Origin: JAJDXW01 sp965243335
GTDB lineage: Bacteria; Pseudomonadota; Gammaproteobacteria; HK1
Assembly: GCA_965243335.1 (NCBI GenBank)
Contig: OZ251545.1
Span: 3,658,001 to 3,722,000, forward strand
Reading direction: 5' to 3'
DNA: 64,000 nucleotides
How positions within the stretch are numbered: the first letter of the stretch is position 1; every line of letters starts with the position of its first letter. Below the pieces are notes generated by a model. That model saw nothing but the letters and a program-made list of their open reading frames with translations. It was not told the DNA's origin and did not search any database. This document shows, piece by piece, positions 26,152 through 35,292 of this stretch. The translations under genes and the position numbers were made by a program.

Positions 26152-26394
26152 TCACGCCGGCCCGCGCGGCTCCTCCCGCATCACCCGGCGCGGCGTGTCT
26201 TCGAGCTCGCCGTTCGCAAGATGGTCGCGCAGCGCCTGGTTGATGAGGGTCTGGTAGCCGCGGCCCGCGCGGGCGGCGCGCTCCCGGAAGACGGTGAGGA
26301 CGTCCGCGTCGAGCAGGAGCGTGATCCGCCGCTTCCCGGCTTCCTCGACGACCGCGCCCCGCCTGGCTCCGTGCAGTTCATATTCCTCGCGCAT
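26152..26394 (-). CDS. BrnA-like antitoxin without a partner
   Basis: An 80-aa protein with the BrnA/ribbon-helix-helix antitoxin pattern: KRRITLLLDADVLTVFRERA, then GRGYQTLINQALRDHL. BrnA normally binds DNA and neutralises the BrnT RNase toxin encoded just upstream. Here the upstream 26395-26554 contains no BrnT-like frame, so this is an orphan, perhaps a repressor or a leftover. The ATG at 26394 is preceded by AAGGAG. The C-terminus ends in a short charged tail. Confidence 0.72.
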   Translation of the reverse strand: MREEYELHGARRGAVVEEAGKRRITLLLDADVLTVFRERAARAGRGYQTLINQALRDHLANGELEDTPRRVMREEPRGPA

Positions 26395-26554
26395 GGCTCC
26401 TTCTCTCGTTGGGGGGATTCGTTCCCGGCGCAGATGGTTCCGTTCCTGCCTCGAGGCAGGGGATCGCGCCGAGTGCTTCTGCGGCGCAGGACCCGGCCGG
26501 GTCGCCGACCATCGGCAGCCGGCAGGGGCGGCCGGCCGCCGAAGGGACGGGGGG

Positions 26555-27415
26555 TCAGCGGTACGGGCGGTCGCCGGCGACGGTGACCCGGGTCCCGGTG
26601 CGGGTCTCCGGGTAGTAGTCCCACATCGCGTGGTGCTGCACGCAGCGGTTGTCCCAGAAGGCGACCGAGTTCTCGCGCCAGCGGAAGCGGCAGTGGAAGT
26701 GCGGGTTCGCGACGTGCTCGAACAGGAGGTCGAGCAGGGCGCGGCTCTCGCGCTCGGTGACCCCGAGGATCCGGCGGGTGAAGATCCGGTTGACGTAGAG
26801 GGCGGGCCGCCCCGACACGGGATGGGTCCGGACCACCGGATGCACCGCGCTCGGCCACTCGTTGCGGCGCTTCACGGTCGCGTCGCCGTAAAGCCCCCTG
26901 CCTTCGACGCCGTCGTAGAGGTGCGCCGACTCGTGCCGGGCTTCGAGCGGCGCGAGGAGCGCCTTCATCGGCTCCGAGAGCGCCTCCCACGCCGCGTACA
27001 TGCTCGAGAAGAGGGTGTCGCCGCCCGATTTCGGGACCGTGTGCAGGTGCAGCACCGACCCCATCGGCGGGGCCTCGTCGCAGGACACGTCGCTGTGCCA
27101 GTCGTCGCCGTTCTGCCGGGTGGAGTCGGCATCGGTGTGGATCAGCATGAGCTCCGGTACGCCCGCGACGCACGGGGCCGCCGGGTGGACGTGCAGCGCT
27201 CCGAAGCGCCGCCCGAAGGCGAGGTGCTGCTCGTGGTCGATGGCCTGGTCGCGGAAGAAGACGACCCCATGCTCGATCAGGGCGCGGTGGACCTCTTCGA
27301 AGGTCTCGTCGTCGAGCGGATCGCGAAGGGCGACCCCGGAGACCTCGGCTCCGATGGTGGGGGTGAGCGGGTCGACGCCGATCCGCCGGTACTCGGTGGG
27401 GGGTATTTCCGCCAT
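26555..27415 (-). CDS. TauD/TfdA family Fe(II)/2-oxoglutarate dioxygenase
   Basis: A 286-aa non-heme iron dioxygenase that uses 2-oxoglutarate to hydroxylate small acids such as taurine or aryloxyacetates. The iron facial triad begins with H107 and D109 in DDWHSDVSCDEAP, and the distal His is in NRCVQHHAMWDYYPETR, whose Arg would bind 2-oxoglutarate. The N-terminus has TIGAEVSGVALRDPLDD and HGVVFFRDQAIDHEQHLAFG, both family hallmarks. The substrate is unknown; no taurine transporter is adjacent. The ATG at 27415 is the family start. Confidence 0.9.
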   Translation of the reverse strand: MAEIPPTEYRRIGVDPLTPTIGAEVSGVALRDPLDDETFEEVHRALIEHGVVFFRDQAIDHEQHLAFGRRFGALHVHPAAPCVAGVPELMLIHTDADSTRQNGDDWHSDVSCDEAPPMGSVLHLHTVPKSGGDTLFSSMYAAWEALSEPMKALLAPLEARHESAHLYDGVEGRGLYGDATVKRRNEWPSAVHPVVRTHPVSGRPALYVNRIFTRRILGVTERESRALLDLLFEHVANPHFHCRFRWRENSVAFWDNRCVQHHAMWDYYPETRTGTRVTVAGDRPYR

Positions 27416-27857
27416 GCGCCTGCCCTTCCGTCTGATTCTCCGCGGCTGCTTCCCGGGCGCCGCTTCCCGACCCGTCCGGCCTCGCGCCCGCGCCCGCCTC
27501 CGCTCCGGCCCTCGGACGCTCGCGCCCACGCGGTGGAGGGCCGCAGCGTCCGGTCGCGGCGTTTGTTGGCGCGGCCTATTCCATCACGGGCGACGAAGGG
27601 GAGGCAACGAGCGCCCTGGGAACGCGGGCGTCCCGCCCGCATTTTCGTTCACGGGCACTTTACCCCCGGACCTCCGGTCCGCTGCGGGCGGGACGCCCCT
27701 CGGGCAGGTGGCCCAAGCCCAGACCCGGTTGGCTTCACCCCTCTGTGCGGGCGGGACGCCCGCGTTCCCAGGGCGCCGCGCCCCAGGGTCCGCGCTCCCG
27801 GAGCGCCTGCGCCCCCTTGGTCCGCAGCGTGAAGCGCGCGCCCGGTCGGGCGGGTCG
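27416..27857. other. Intergenic region with palindromic repeat
   Basis: This 442-bp spacer separates the TauD and AlkB genes, both on the minus strand. It holds an inverted-repeat element at 27610-27775, listed separately, and otherwise only GC-rich sequence with no supportable gene. Confidence 0.4.
27610..27775. repeat. Inverted-repeat element (GGAACGCGGGCGTCCCGCCC type)
   Basis: The left end reads tgggaacgcgggcgtcccgc and the right end gcgggacgcccgcgttccca, an almost perfect long inversion around about 115 bp that includes further gggcgggacgcccc arms. Short related pieces occur at 33703-33733 and inside the dispersed repeat (with gccggcgtcccgccggc). This looks like a REP/MITE-type family that could fold into large hairpins. 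Confidence 0.65.
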
Positions 27858-28547
27858 TCATTGGGGGAGGATGCGCCGGAACGTGAGGTTGATGCGCGGG
27901 CCGACGGGCCGACGGGTCGGAGGCACGGAATGGAGCCAGTGCCGCTGGGTCGCCCCGCGCATGACGAGCAGGGAGCCGGGCTCCAGCACGAAGGGCGCCG
28001 ACGCGCCGCCCCGTTTCGGGCGGAGGAGGAACCGCCGGGGCGCCCCGAAGCTCGCCGACGCGATGACCGGCGCGGGACCCAGCTCCGGCTCGTCGTCCGC
28101 GTGCCAGCCGAGGCGGTCGGCCCCGTCCCGGTAGAGGTTCGCGAGCACGCTGTTGAAGCGTTCCCCGAGCGCGGCTTCGATCCGCCGCCGGACCGCCGCG
28201 GCCCGCGGCGTCCACGGCGCGGGACGAAGGGTGAGCCCCGAGTAGGAGTACGCCTCGTCGCCTTCCCATCCGGTGAGGCGCGGGCAGTCGAGCTCGCGCC
28301 CCCGGATCCGGACCCGATGCCGCTCCCACCGGATCTCCGCGCGGAGGCCGTCGAACAGGGCCTGCGCCTCCTCCGGCGCGAAGAACCCTCCCCAATAGGC
28401 GATCTCCGCGTCCGCAAGCTCGACCCGCTCCCATCCCCGGTCCGCCTCCGGCAGGGGTCCGGCGACGGCGCCGGATGTGGCTCCCGAGGCTGGCGGCGAT
28501 TCGGCGCCACTGGCGGCGGGCCGCCGGTTACCGGCCGGTGAGGCCAT
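27858..28547 (-). CDS. AlkB-like DNA/RNA repair dioxygenase
   Basis: A 229-aa Fe(II)/2-oxoglutarate dioxygenase of the AlkB (ALKBH2/3-like) group that removes alkyl lesions from nucleobases. It shows the GRELDCPRLTGWEGDEAYSY lid region, the HxD pair in LGWHADDEPELG, the distal His in QRHWLHSVPP, and the closing RINLTFR arginines. The first 40 residues are Ala/Pro-rich and variable. The start is the ATG at 28547 with GAGG upstream; a GTG at 28556 is possible. It adjoins the acyl-CoA ligase gene but is probably independent in function. Confidence 0.88.
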   Translation of the reverse strand: MASPAGNRRPAASGAESPPASGATSGAVAGPLPEADRGWERVELADAEIAYWGGFFAPEEAQALFDGLRAEIRWERHRVRIRGRELDCPRLTGWEGDEAYSYSGLTLRPAPWTPRAAAVRRRIEAALGERFNSVLANLYRDGADRLGWHADDEPELGPAPVIASASFGAPRRFLLRPKRGGASAPFVLEPGSLLVMRGATQRHWLHSVPPTRRPVGPRINLTFRRILPQ

Positions 28548-28564
28548 TCTCGCCACCTCGTCGG

Positions 28565-30283
28565 CTATGCGCCGCCCGGAGGGTCGGAGGCGAGGCGCTC
28601 CTCGGCCATGCGGCGAAGTTCGGCGCGGCGGATCTTCGTTCCGTTCGCGCTCTTCGTGGTGGGGAACTCGTCCACCGCGAAGATGCGGGCCGGGGTCTTG
28701 AAGCGCGCGAGGGAGCGTCCACAGTGGTCGCGGAGCGCCTCCTCGTCGAAGCCGGCGCCCCGGTCGGGGACGACGAAGGCGACCGGGCGCGGGCCGCCTT
28801 CGGTGTCCACCCCCACCACCTGGGCGCCGCGCACCGCCGGGTGCTCGTTGAGGTGGCCCTCGATCTCGGCCGGGCTCACCAGGAACCCGCCGAGGCGCAT
28901 GGCGTCCCCCATCCGCCCGAGGTACACGAAGCCGCCGCCGTCCGTGAGGTATCCGAGGTCGCCGGAGCGGACGAACCCGTCCCCGGTGATCGTCTCCCGG
29001 GTCGCGTCCGGGTTCTCGAAGTACCCGCGCATGAGGCTCGGCCCCGCGAGCTCGATCTCCCCCGCCTCATCCGCCGCCCCGCCCGCCGCGAGGAGGCGCC
29101 CGGACCCGGGGTCGCGGACCCGGACCGCCGCCGCCGGGTCGAGCGGAACCCCGCCGCCGAGGAGGCGGCGCTCGGGGGCCGCGTCGAGGGGCTGGCGGGA
29201 GAAGAACGCCTGGACCTCGCTCATGCCGTAGAGCCCGACGAGCCGGAGCCCCCGCGCCTCCGCCCGCGCGCGCAGCTCGTCCGGCTTCGCCGCGAACGCC
29301 GCGAAGCCGCAGGACCCCACCGTCGGCAATGCGATCTCGCGCGGGGTCGCGTCGAACATCGCCATCAGCATGTCGTCGGTCACGTTGAGGCAGCGCACCC
29401 GGTGCTCGTCGACGAGCCGCACCGCCTCCGCCGCGTCGAACGCGCTCGCGAGGGCGAGGGCGCTCCCCGCCGCGAGGGCGGCGGTCGCCTGGCAGAAGCC
29501 GAACACGCCGCAGAGCGGCAGCATCCCGAGCGCCCCGCTCTCCGGGCGCCCCGCGTACCCGAGCGCGCGGGCCATGGTGAGGGCGTGGGCGGTCACGCTC
29601 GCGTGGCTGTGGAGCACGAACTTGGGGGCGCGGGTGGTCCCCGAGGTGGTGAACATGTTGGCCCCGTCGCCGGGCGCGGCCCGATCCTCGTCGAGGGGCG
29701 GGCGCTCGAGGAGGTCCGGGAACGCGACCCGCCGGCAGCCGGCGAGCGAGGCGGGGAGGGCGGGTAGTGCTCGGGCCGTTCCGGCCGCCCCTGCCGCTCG
29801 GGCCACGGCCGCCGCGCCCGCGGCTCCGACCGGCCCCGCGCCGGCGGCCTCCTCCCCCTCCTCCCCGTCTTCTTCCCCGTAGACCACCAGGGTCTCCAGC
29901 CGTTCGAGGGCGCTCCGGTCGATCTCGCCAAGGACGTCGAGGAAGGGGATGCCCCGGAACCCGGGCCAGAGGGCGAGCGCCCTGGCCCCGGAGCGGCGCA
30001 CGACGTCCGCCACCTCGACCGCCCGGAAGCGGGTGTTGACCGCGACGGTGATCGCCCCGAGGCGGGCCGCGCCCAGCCAGAGGACGAGGTACGCCGGGCA
30101 GTTGGGCAGCCACAGGGCCACCCGGTCGCCGCGCCTGACCCCGAGCTCCGAGAGCCCGCGGGCGGCGCGGCGCGCGGCGTCGTCGAGCGCCGCGAAGGTG
30201 AAGTACCGGCCCCGGTACGCGACCGCGGTCGCCTCCGGGGTCCGCGCCCGGACGCAGGAAACCATCCGGGAGATCGTCTGCAT
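28565..30283 (-). CDS. AMP-dependent acyl-CoA synthetase
   Basis: A 572-aa ANL-superfamily ligase that activates a carboxylic acid to its CoA thioester through an acyl-adenylate. The phosphate-binding loop is MFTTSGTTRAPKF near residue 210. The later motifs are GLYGMSEV, SGDLGYLTDGGGFVYLGR with MGDAMRLGG, and the catalytic lysine of the A10 motif in KSANGTKIRR. An Ala/Gly-rich insertion sits before the loop (residues about 145-175). The acid substrate is unknown. It could supply CoA thioesters to the CaiB-type transferases or beta-oxidation, which is inference. Confidence 0.9.
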   Translation of the reverse strand: MQTISRMVSCVRARTPEATAVAYRGRYFTFAALDDAARRAARGLSELGVRRGDRVALWLPNCPAYLVLWLGAARLGAITVAVNTRFRAVEVADVVRRSGARALALWPGFRGIPFLDVLGEIDRSALERLETLVVYGEEDGEEGEEAAGAGPVGAAGAAAVARAAGAAGTARALPALPASLAGCRRVAFPDLLERPPLDEDRAAPGDGANMFTTSGTTRAPKFVLHSHASVTAHALTMARALGYAGRPESGALGMLPLCGVFGFCQATAALAAGSALALASAFDAAEAVRLVDEHRVRCLNVTDDMLMAMFDATPREIALPTVGSCGFAAFAAKPDELRARAEARGLRLVGLYGMSEVQAFFSRQPLDAAPERRLLGGGVPLDPAAAVRVRDPGSGRLLAAGGAADEAGEIELAGPSLMRGYFENPDATRETITGDGFVRSGDLGYLTDGGGFVYLGRMGDAMRLGGFLVSPAEIEGHLNEHPAVRGAQVVGVDTEGGPRPVAFVVPDRGAGFDEEALRDHCGRSLARFKTPARIFAVDEFPTTKSANGTKIRRAELRRMAEERLASDPPGGA

Positions 30284-30352
30284 CGGCGGCTCAGAGCGAT
30301 CCGGGGTGGTTCACGGGTTGCGCGAGGTCGGCGCGCCCACGTCGGTCCGGCC

Positions 30353-31528
30353 CTACGTCACCTGGTAACGGGCGACGAAGGTCTCGTCGATGGTGAGCCC
30401 GAGCCCCGGCCGGTCCGGGATCTCCAGGCAGCCGTCCACGACCGTGAAATCCTCGTGGGCCAGCTCGTGGAGCATCGGGTTGGCCCCCAGCGAGTACTCC
30501 AGGATGAATCCCGTGGACGCCGCCGCCGCGACCTGGAGGCCGGCCGAGAACGTGCACGCCCCGCCCCAAAGATGGGGCGCGAAGCGGATCTGGAACGCGG
30601 AGGCGAGCGCCTCGATGCGCATCGCCTCGGTGACGCCGCCCGCGATCGAGAGGTCCGGCTGGAACACGTCGGCCGCCCGGAGCTCCGCGAGGTCCCGGAA
30701 GTCGAAGCGGGTGAACTCGCTCTCGCCGGTCGCGATCGGGACGTCGGTGCTCGCCCGCACCTCCGCGAGGCCGCGCTTGTCGTCGGCGGTGACCGGCTCC
30801 TCCAGCCAGCCGAGGTTGCACTCCGCGACCTCGCGGCAGAAGCGCTTCGCCTCCGCCACGTTCCAGGTGCCGTGGGCGTCACACATGATGGTGATCTCCG
30901 GGTCGAGGCCGGCGCGGGCCGCGCGCACCCGGCGCACCGAGTCCGCGACCTCGCCGTCGCCGGTTCCGACCCGCATCTTGACCGCCTTGAAGCCGCCCCG
31001 GTCGACGAAGCCCTGGAGCTCCTCGACGATCCGGTCCGCGGGGGCCCAGCCGCCGGACGCATAGGCGGGCATCCGCTCCTGCCGGCGGCCCCCGAGCAGC
31101 CGCCAGACGGGGACGCCGAGCGACTTGCCGTGGAGGTCCCAGAGGGCCATGTCGATCCCGCCGATCCCGGACATCGTGATCCCGCGCCGCCCGAGGGCCG
31201 GGAACACGCGCCCGCGCCGGATCGCGTAGTGGGCGCGGCTCCCGTTGTACATGACGTCCCAGAGCCGCGAGGTGTCGCGCGCGTCCTCGCCGACGATCAT
31301 GGGGCCCAGGTCCTGCTCGACGAGGGCGGCGAGCGCGCGGTTGTTGCCGGCGCTCCCGACCGCCGCCTTCGCTTCACCGTAGCCGACGAGCCCGCCTTCG
31401 GTCTCGACCCGCACCAGGGTGCTGTCGAACGACGCGATCCGCCCGAAGTCGGTGCGGTGCTGGCGCGCTTCCGGGATAGGGACGTGGAGCCACGCCGCGG
31501 TGACCGACTCGATCTTCATGCCCTTCAT
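30353..31528 (-). CDS. Enolase-superfamily (mandelate racemase-type) sugar-acid dehydratase
   Basis: A 391-aa enolase-superfamily enzyme. Catalytic elements are clear: the KMR lysine motif in FKAVKMRVG, metal ligands in IMCDAHGTWN, WLEEPV and IATGESEF, and the late His in FAPHLWGG. The capping domain contains IGGIDMALWDLHGKSLGVP and RLLGGR. The K-x-R and H arrangement fits mandelate racemase-subgroup acid sugar dehydratases such as those for rhamnonate, gluconate or galactarate. Two ATGs (31528, 31519) are possible. It lies beside the acyl-CoA ligase and diverges from the LLM oxidoreductase genes. Confidence 0.86.
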   Translation of the reverse strand: MKGMKIESVTAAWLHVPIPEARQHRTDFGRIASFDSTLVRVETEGGLVGYGEAKAAVGSAGNNRALAALVEQDLGPMIVGEDARDTSRLWDVMYNGSRAHYAIRRGRVFPALGRRGITMSGIGGIDMALWDLHGKSLGVPVWRLLGGRRQERMPAYASGGWAPADRIVEELQGFVDRGGFKAVKMRVGTGDGEVADSVRRVRAARAGLDPEITIMCDAHGTWNVAEAKRFCREVAECNLGWLEEPVTADDKRGLAEVRASTDVPIATGESEFTRFDFRDLAELRAADVFQPDLSIAGGVTEAMRIEALASAFQIRFAPHLWGGACTFSAGLQVAAAASTGFILEYSLGANPMLHELAHEDFTVVDGCLEIPDRPGLGLTIDETFVARYQVT

Positions 31529-31697
31529 GCTCTCCGCACGCCTCCCCGGATTCCCCGATCCACGGGCGCCATTTTGCACCACCGCCGGCGCGCGCGGCAG
31601 GCCGCCGGCCGCCCGGCGCCTGCGGGTTAGAATCGCGGGAGCGGACCCCGGCGCGGCGCAGGGGAGGCGGGGGCGGGCGAGAACGGGAGGGCGTGAC

Positions 31698-32546
31698 GTG
31701 CAGGTGGGCGTCTTCTACATGCCGACCGCGTATACGGCGGACGTGGTGACCCTCGCCCGGCGGGTCGAGGAGCTGGGCTTCGAGTCGCTCTGGGTTCCCG
31801 ACCATCCCATCATGCCGGTGGAGCGCACCTCGCCGTTCCCGGGCGGCGGCGAGATGCCCGACAGCTACGGCCATCTCATGGACCCGCTCGTGACCCTCGC
31901 GGCCGCCGCCGGCGCGACCCGGCGCATCCGCCTCGGTACGGGGATCGTCCTCGCGGCGGAGCGCGAGCCGCTGGTGCTCGCCAAGGAGGCCGCGACCCTC
32001 GACCTCGTCTCGAACGGGCGCTTCGAGCTCGGGGTCGGGGCGGGCTGGCAGCGCGAGGAGGCCGAGATCCTCGGGGTCCACTGGAAGCGCCGCTGGGCCC
32101 ACGTGCGCGAACACGTGCTCGCGATGAAGGCCTGCTGGCGCGACGGGCTCGCGGAGTTCCACGGGGAGTACGTGGACTTCCCGCCGGTCTGGAGCGACCC
32201 GAAGCCGGTGCAGCGCCCCCATCCCCCGATCCTCATCGCGGGCGAGCTCGCGCGAGTACCGGAGCGGATCGTGGAGTACGGCGACGGCTGGATCCCCCGC
32301 TTCCTGCGGGTGACGCCCGAAGAGGTCGCCGCCGCCCGCCGCCGGATCGAAGGCATGTACCGGGACGCGGGGCGCGACTTCTCGCGCTTCCGGATCACCA
32401 TGTTCGGCGCGCGGCCGGACCCGGACACCCACCGGCGCCTGGAAGACGCGGGGGTGGATCGGGTGCTCCAGGTCCTGCGGGTGAGCCCGGAGGAGGACGC
32501 CCTCGACCGGCTCGGGATCTGGGCCGACCGCCTGCTCGCGGCCTGA
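31698..32546 (+). CDS. LLM-class (luciferase-like) flavin oxidoreductase, first paralogue
   Basis: A 282-aa luciferase-like monooxygenase family protein, often F420- or FMN-dependent. It has VEELGFESLWVPDHPIMP near residue 20, AAGATRRIRLGTGI, the LVSNGRFELGVGAGW loop, and RPHPPILIAGELARV. It starts at the GTG at 31698, preceded by GGGAGG. The second copy at 32779 shares the same blocks, including KPVQRPHPPIL and the PDxYxxxxDP segment, so the two arose by duplication. The substrate is unknown. Confidence 0.85.
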   Translation: MQVGVFYMPTAYTADVVTLARRVEELGFESLWVPDHPIMPVERTSPFPGGGEMPDSYGHLMDPLVTLAAAAGATRRIRLGTGIVLAAEREPLVLAKEAATLDLVSNGRFELGVGAGWQREEAEILGVHWKRRWAHVREHVLAMKACWRDGLAEFHGEYVDFPPVWSDPKPVQRPHPPILIAGELARVPERIVEYGDGWIPRFLRVTPEEVAAARRRIEGMYRDAGRDFSRFRITMFGARPDPDTHRRLEDAGVDRVLQVLRVSPEEDALDRLGIWADRLLAA

Positions 32547-32778
32547 TCTCGGGTCGGCGGCGGGCCGGGATGACGGCGGAGGGGGCGGCGCGAGAGCCCC
32601 CTTGGCTCCGGGGTGGAGAGAAGAGGACGCGGAGGCGAGGCGGGACGAACGGCCGCCCCCCGGCGCGCCGTAGCCGCGGCTTCGCCGACGAGCGGGGAAG
32701 CCCGGCGCTCGCGGCGGCATGAACCCGCCGGAAGCGTCGGCCGAGGCGCCGCCGGCGCCCCATGACGGAGGACTGAAG

Positions 32779-33633
32779 ATGGCTTCGACCCCCGCTCTCG
32801 GGGTCATGGCGTTCGCGACCCGGACCACCATGCCCCTCCCCCGGCTCGCGGAGCGCGTGGAGGCCCTCGGCTTCGAGTCGCTGTTCCTCCCCGAGCATCC
32901 GGTGATCCCGGAGCGCTTCGACTCCCCCTATCCGGGGGGAGGCCCGCTCCCCGACGAGTACCGGATGATGGTGGACCCCTACGTCGGCCTCGCGGCCGCG
33001 GCCGGGGCCACCCGGCGCATCCGGCTTGGCACGTCCATCAGCCTCGTCCTGGAGCGCCGGCCGCTCCTCGCCGCCAAGGCGATCGCGACCCTCGACCGGG
33101 TCTCGCACGGGCGGGTCGTGCTCGGGGTCGGCTCGGGGTGGCTCCGCGAGGAAGGCGACGTGTTCAACGTGGACTGGGAGCGGCGCGGAACCCAGATGCG
33201 CGAGTTCATGGCCGCGATGAAGGCCTGCTGGGCCGACGGGGTTGCGTCCTTCGACGGGCGCTACGTGCGCTTCCCGGAGGTCGTCGTCGAGCCCAAGCCG
33301 GTGCAGCGACCACACCCGCCGATCCTCGTCGCGGGCGAGCTCGCCCGCGCCGCGAAGCGCGCCGCGGAGTGGGGCAACGGCTGGATGCCCCGCTACCTCT
33401 GGTCGACCCCGGAGATGGTGGCGGACGGGCGCCGGCGGATGGAGGAGGCCTGGCGCGAGCGCGGCCGGGACCCCGCCGCCATCGACGTCACCCTCTTCGG
33501 GTGCCGGCGGGACCGGGACGAGATCGCGCGGTGGGGCGACGCGGGGGTGACCCGCATCCTCTTCGTCCTGCCGATGGAGGACGAGGCGGGCACCACGGCC
33601 CGCCTCGAACGCATCGCCGAACGGGTCATGTAG
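32779..33633 (+). CDS. LLM-class (luciferase-like) flavin oxidoreductase, second paralogue
   Basis: A 284-aa paralogue of the preceding gene: VEALGFESLFLPEHPVIPER, AAAAGATRRIRLGTSI, RVSHGRVVLGVGSGWLREEG and RPHPPILVAGELARA. The ATG at 32779 has GGAGGACTGA before it. It is on the same strand 232 nt after the first copy, so the pair may be an operon. Members of this family use FMNH2 or F420H2 to oxidise small organic substrates; nothing in the window identifies the cofactor. The following 33634-33800 contains a short repeat piece and no gene. Confidence 0.85.
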   Translation: MASTPALGVMAFATRTTMPLPRLAERVEALGFESLFLPEHPVIPERFDSPYPGGGPLPDEYRMMVDPYVGLAAAAGATRRIRLGTSISLVLERRPLLAAKAIATLDRVSHGRVVLGVGSGWLREEGDVFNVDWERRGTQMREFMAAMKACWADGVASFDGRYVRFPEVVVEPKPVQRPHPPILVAGELARAAKRAAEWGNGWMPRYLWSTPEMVADGRRRMEEAWRERGRDPAAIDVTLFGCRRDRDEIARWGDAGVTRILFVLPMEDEAGTTARLERIAERVM

Positions 33634-33702
33634 GCAGGCCCGCCGCCCGGACGAGGACGCCGGCCGCCGTCCCCGAGCCCGCGCGTCCTCGCGGACGGCC
33701 CG

Positions 33703-33733
33703 CCCTGGGAACGCGGGCATCTTGCCCGCATCG
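33703..33733. repeat. Short piece of the palindromic repeat family
   Basis: A 'ctgggaacgcgggcatcttg' segment followed by 'cccgcat' matches the left arm of the element at 27610-27775 with a few substitutions. Only the left arm is present here. Confidence 0.5.
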
Positions 33734-33800
33734 CCCCGATCCCAGCCCCGGCCGCCGGCCCCGAGCCCGCGCGGGCAGCCGGGGCGGCGCCCGCGTCCGG

Positions 33801-35144
33801 CTACCCGAGCACGGCGCGCGCCGACTCCGCGAGGACGTCCACCATCCGGTCGAGCTGGGCCTCGGAGGTCGTGATCGGCGGCGCGAGGTAGTACACGTCC
33901 CCCCGCACCCGGGAGAACATCCCCCGGTCCATCGTCGCCTGGTTGATGCGGGGGCCGACCTTCTCGGCCGCGTCGAACTCCTCCTTCGTGCCCCGGTCCC
34001 GCACGAACTCGACGGCGCACATGAGGCCGAGGCCGCGCACGTCCCCGACGTGGGGATGGTCGGCGAGCGCGTCCTTCAGGTGGACCAGCAGCCGCTTGCC
34101 CTTGCTCGCGGCCATCTCCGGGTAGCCGTCCCGCTCGATGATCCCGAGCATCGCGACCCCGATGGCGCATCCGACCGGGTGGGCGCTGTACGTGTAGGCG
34201 TGCATCCAGGGGGTGTCCGCGGCGTCCATGACCTCCGCGATCTCGTCGCTGACCCCGATGCCGCCGAGCGGGAAGTACCCCGAGGTGATCGCCTTCGCGA
34301 ACTGGATGAGGTCCGGCTTCACCCCCCAGTGCTCGAGGCCGAACATCCGTCCGGTGCGCCCGAAGCCGGTGATCACCTCGTCGGAGGCGAGGAGGACGTC
34401 GTACCGGTCGCAGATCTCGCGGATGCGGGGGAAGTAGTCGTCCTGCGGGACGATGACCCCGCCCGCCCCCTGGACCGGCTCGGCGAGGAACATGGCCACC
34501 GTGTCCGGCCCCTCCCGGAGGATGGCCCGCTCGAGCTCGTTGGCGGCCGCGACGCCCTGGCTCTCGCCGGCCGGCGCCTCGTAGCGGTAGGGGTAGGGGG
34601 ACGGGATGTGGACGAAGCCCGGCACCCGGGGCTCGAACATCGGCCAGTACGCGGTGATCCCGGTCGCGGACATCGCGGCGAGGGTGACCCCGTGGTAGCC
34701 CCACTGGCGCGAGATGACCTTGGTCTTGTCCGGCTTGCCGCGGAGCTTCCAGTAGTAGCGGGCCATCTTGAAGTTGCTGTCGCTCGACTCCCCGCCGCCC
34801 GACGTGAAGTAGAAGCGGTTGACGTTCGGGTAGGTGATCGCGGCGAGCCGCTCGGCGAGCTCGATCGCGCGCGGGTTGGTGCTCCCCGAGTAGCCGGACG
34901 CATAGGGAAGCTCCGCCATCTGGGCCGCGGCCGCGTCCACCAGCTCCCGGCAGCCGTGGCCGGCGGTGTTGTTCCACAGCCCCGAGAGGCCGTCGATGTA
35001 GCGGTCGCCGTTCGCGTCGATGAGCTCCGCGCCCTCGCCCCGGACCCAGACCTTGCCGCCGACGTGGGCGGCCGGGCTGTGCAGGGGGTGGATGAGGTGC
35101 TCCTGGTCGCGGAGGATGAAAGCAGCGTTCGCGTCGTTGGCCAT
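33801..35144 (-). CDS. Class III (omega) aminotransferase
   Basis: A 447-aa PLP-dependent transaminase of class III, of the beta-alanine/omega-amino acid:pyruvate type. It has the entry GHGCRELVDAAAAQM, FTSGGGESSDSNFKMARYYW, the PLP-Asp region in LLASDEVITGFGRTG and the PLP-lysine in LIQFAKAITSGYFPLGG. The C-terminal substrate arm contains VGDVRGLGLMCAVEFV. Typical reactions move an amino group between an omega-amino acid and pyruvate. A divergent second class III member is at 62412-63809. The ATG at 35144 follows a GAGGATC Shine-Dalgarno. Confidence 0.9.
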   Translation of the reverse strand: MANDANAAFILRDQEHLIHPLHSPAAHVGGKVWVRGEGAELIDANGDRYIDGLSGLWNNTAGHGCRELVDAAAAQMAELPYASGYSGSTNPRAIELAERLAAITYPNVNRFYFTSGGGESSDSNFKMARYYWKLRGKPDKTKVISRQWGYHGVTLAAMSATGITAYWPMFEPRVPGFVHIPSPYPYRYEAPAGESQGVAAANELERAILREGPDTVAMFLAEPVQGAGGVIVPQDDYFPRIREICDRYDVLLASDEVITGFGRTGRMFGLEHWGVKPDLIQFAKAITSGYFPLGGIGVSDEIAEVMDAADTPWMHAYTYSAHPVGCAIGVAMLGIIERDGYPEMAASKGKRLLVHLKDALADHPHVGDVRGLGLMCAVEFVRDRGTKEEFDAAEKVGPRINQATMDRGMFSRVRGDVYYLAPPITTSEAQLDRMVDVLAESARAVLG

Positions 35145-35292
35145 GTCGGATCCTCCTCACGGGATCGGTGCGCCCGCCCGGGCCGGGGCGGAGCCGGGGG
35201 CGCATTATGAACCACCGCACGCCGGGCGCGGATTTGCCATCGCCCGGCCGAACCAATAGCCTTTGCCCATCGTCCGAGCCGAGGAGCCTGCA

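Noticed and set aside
27416..27857. Protein-coding gene in the TauD-AlkB spacer
   Set aside because: Open frames there consist of the palindromic repeat and arginine/proline-rich shadow sequence with no ribosome site.
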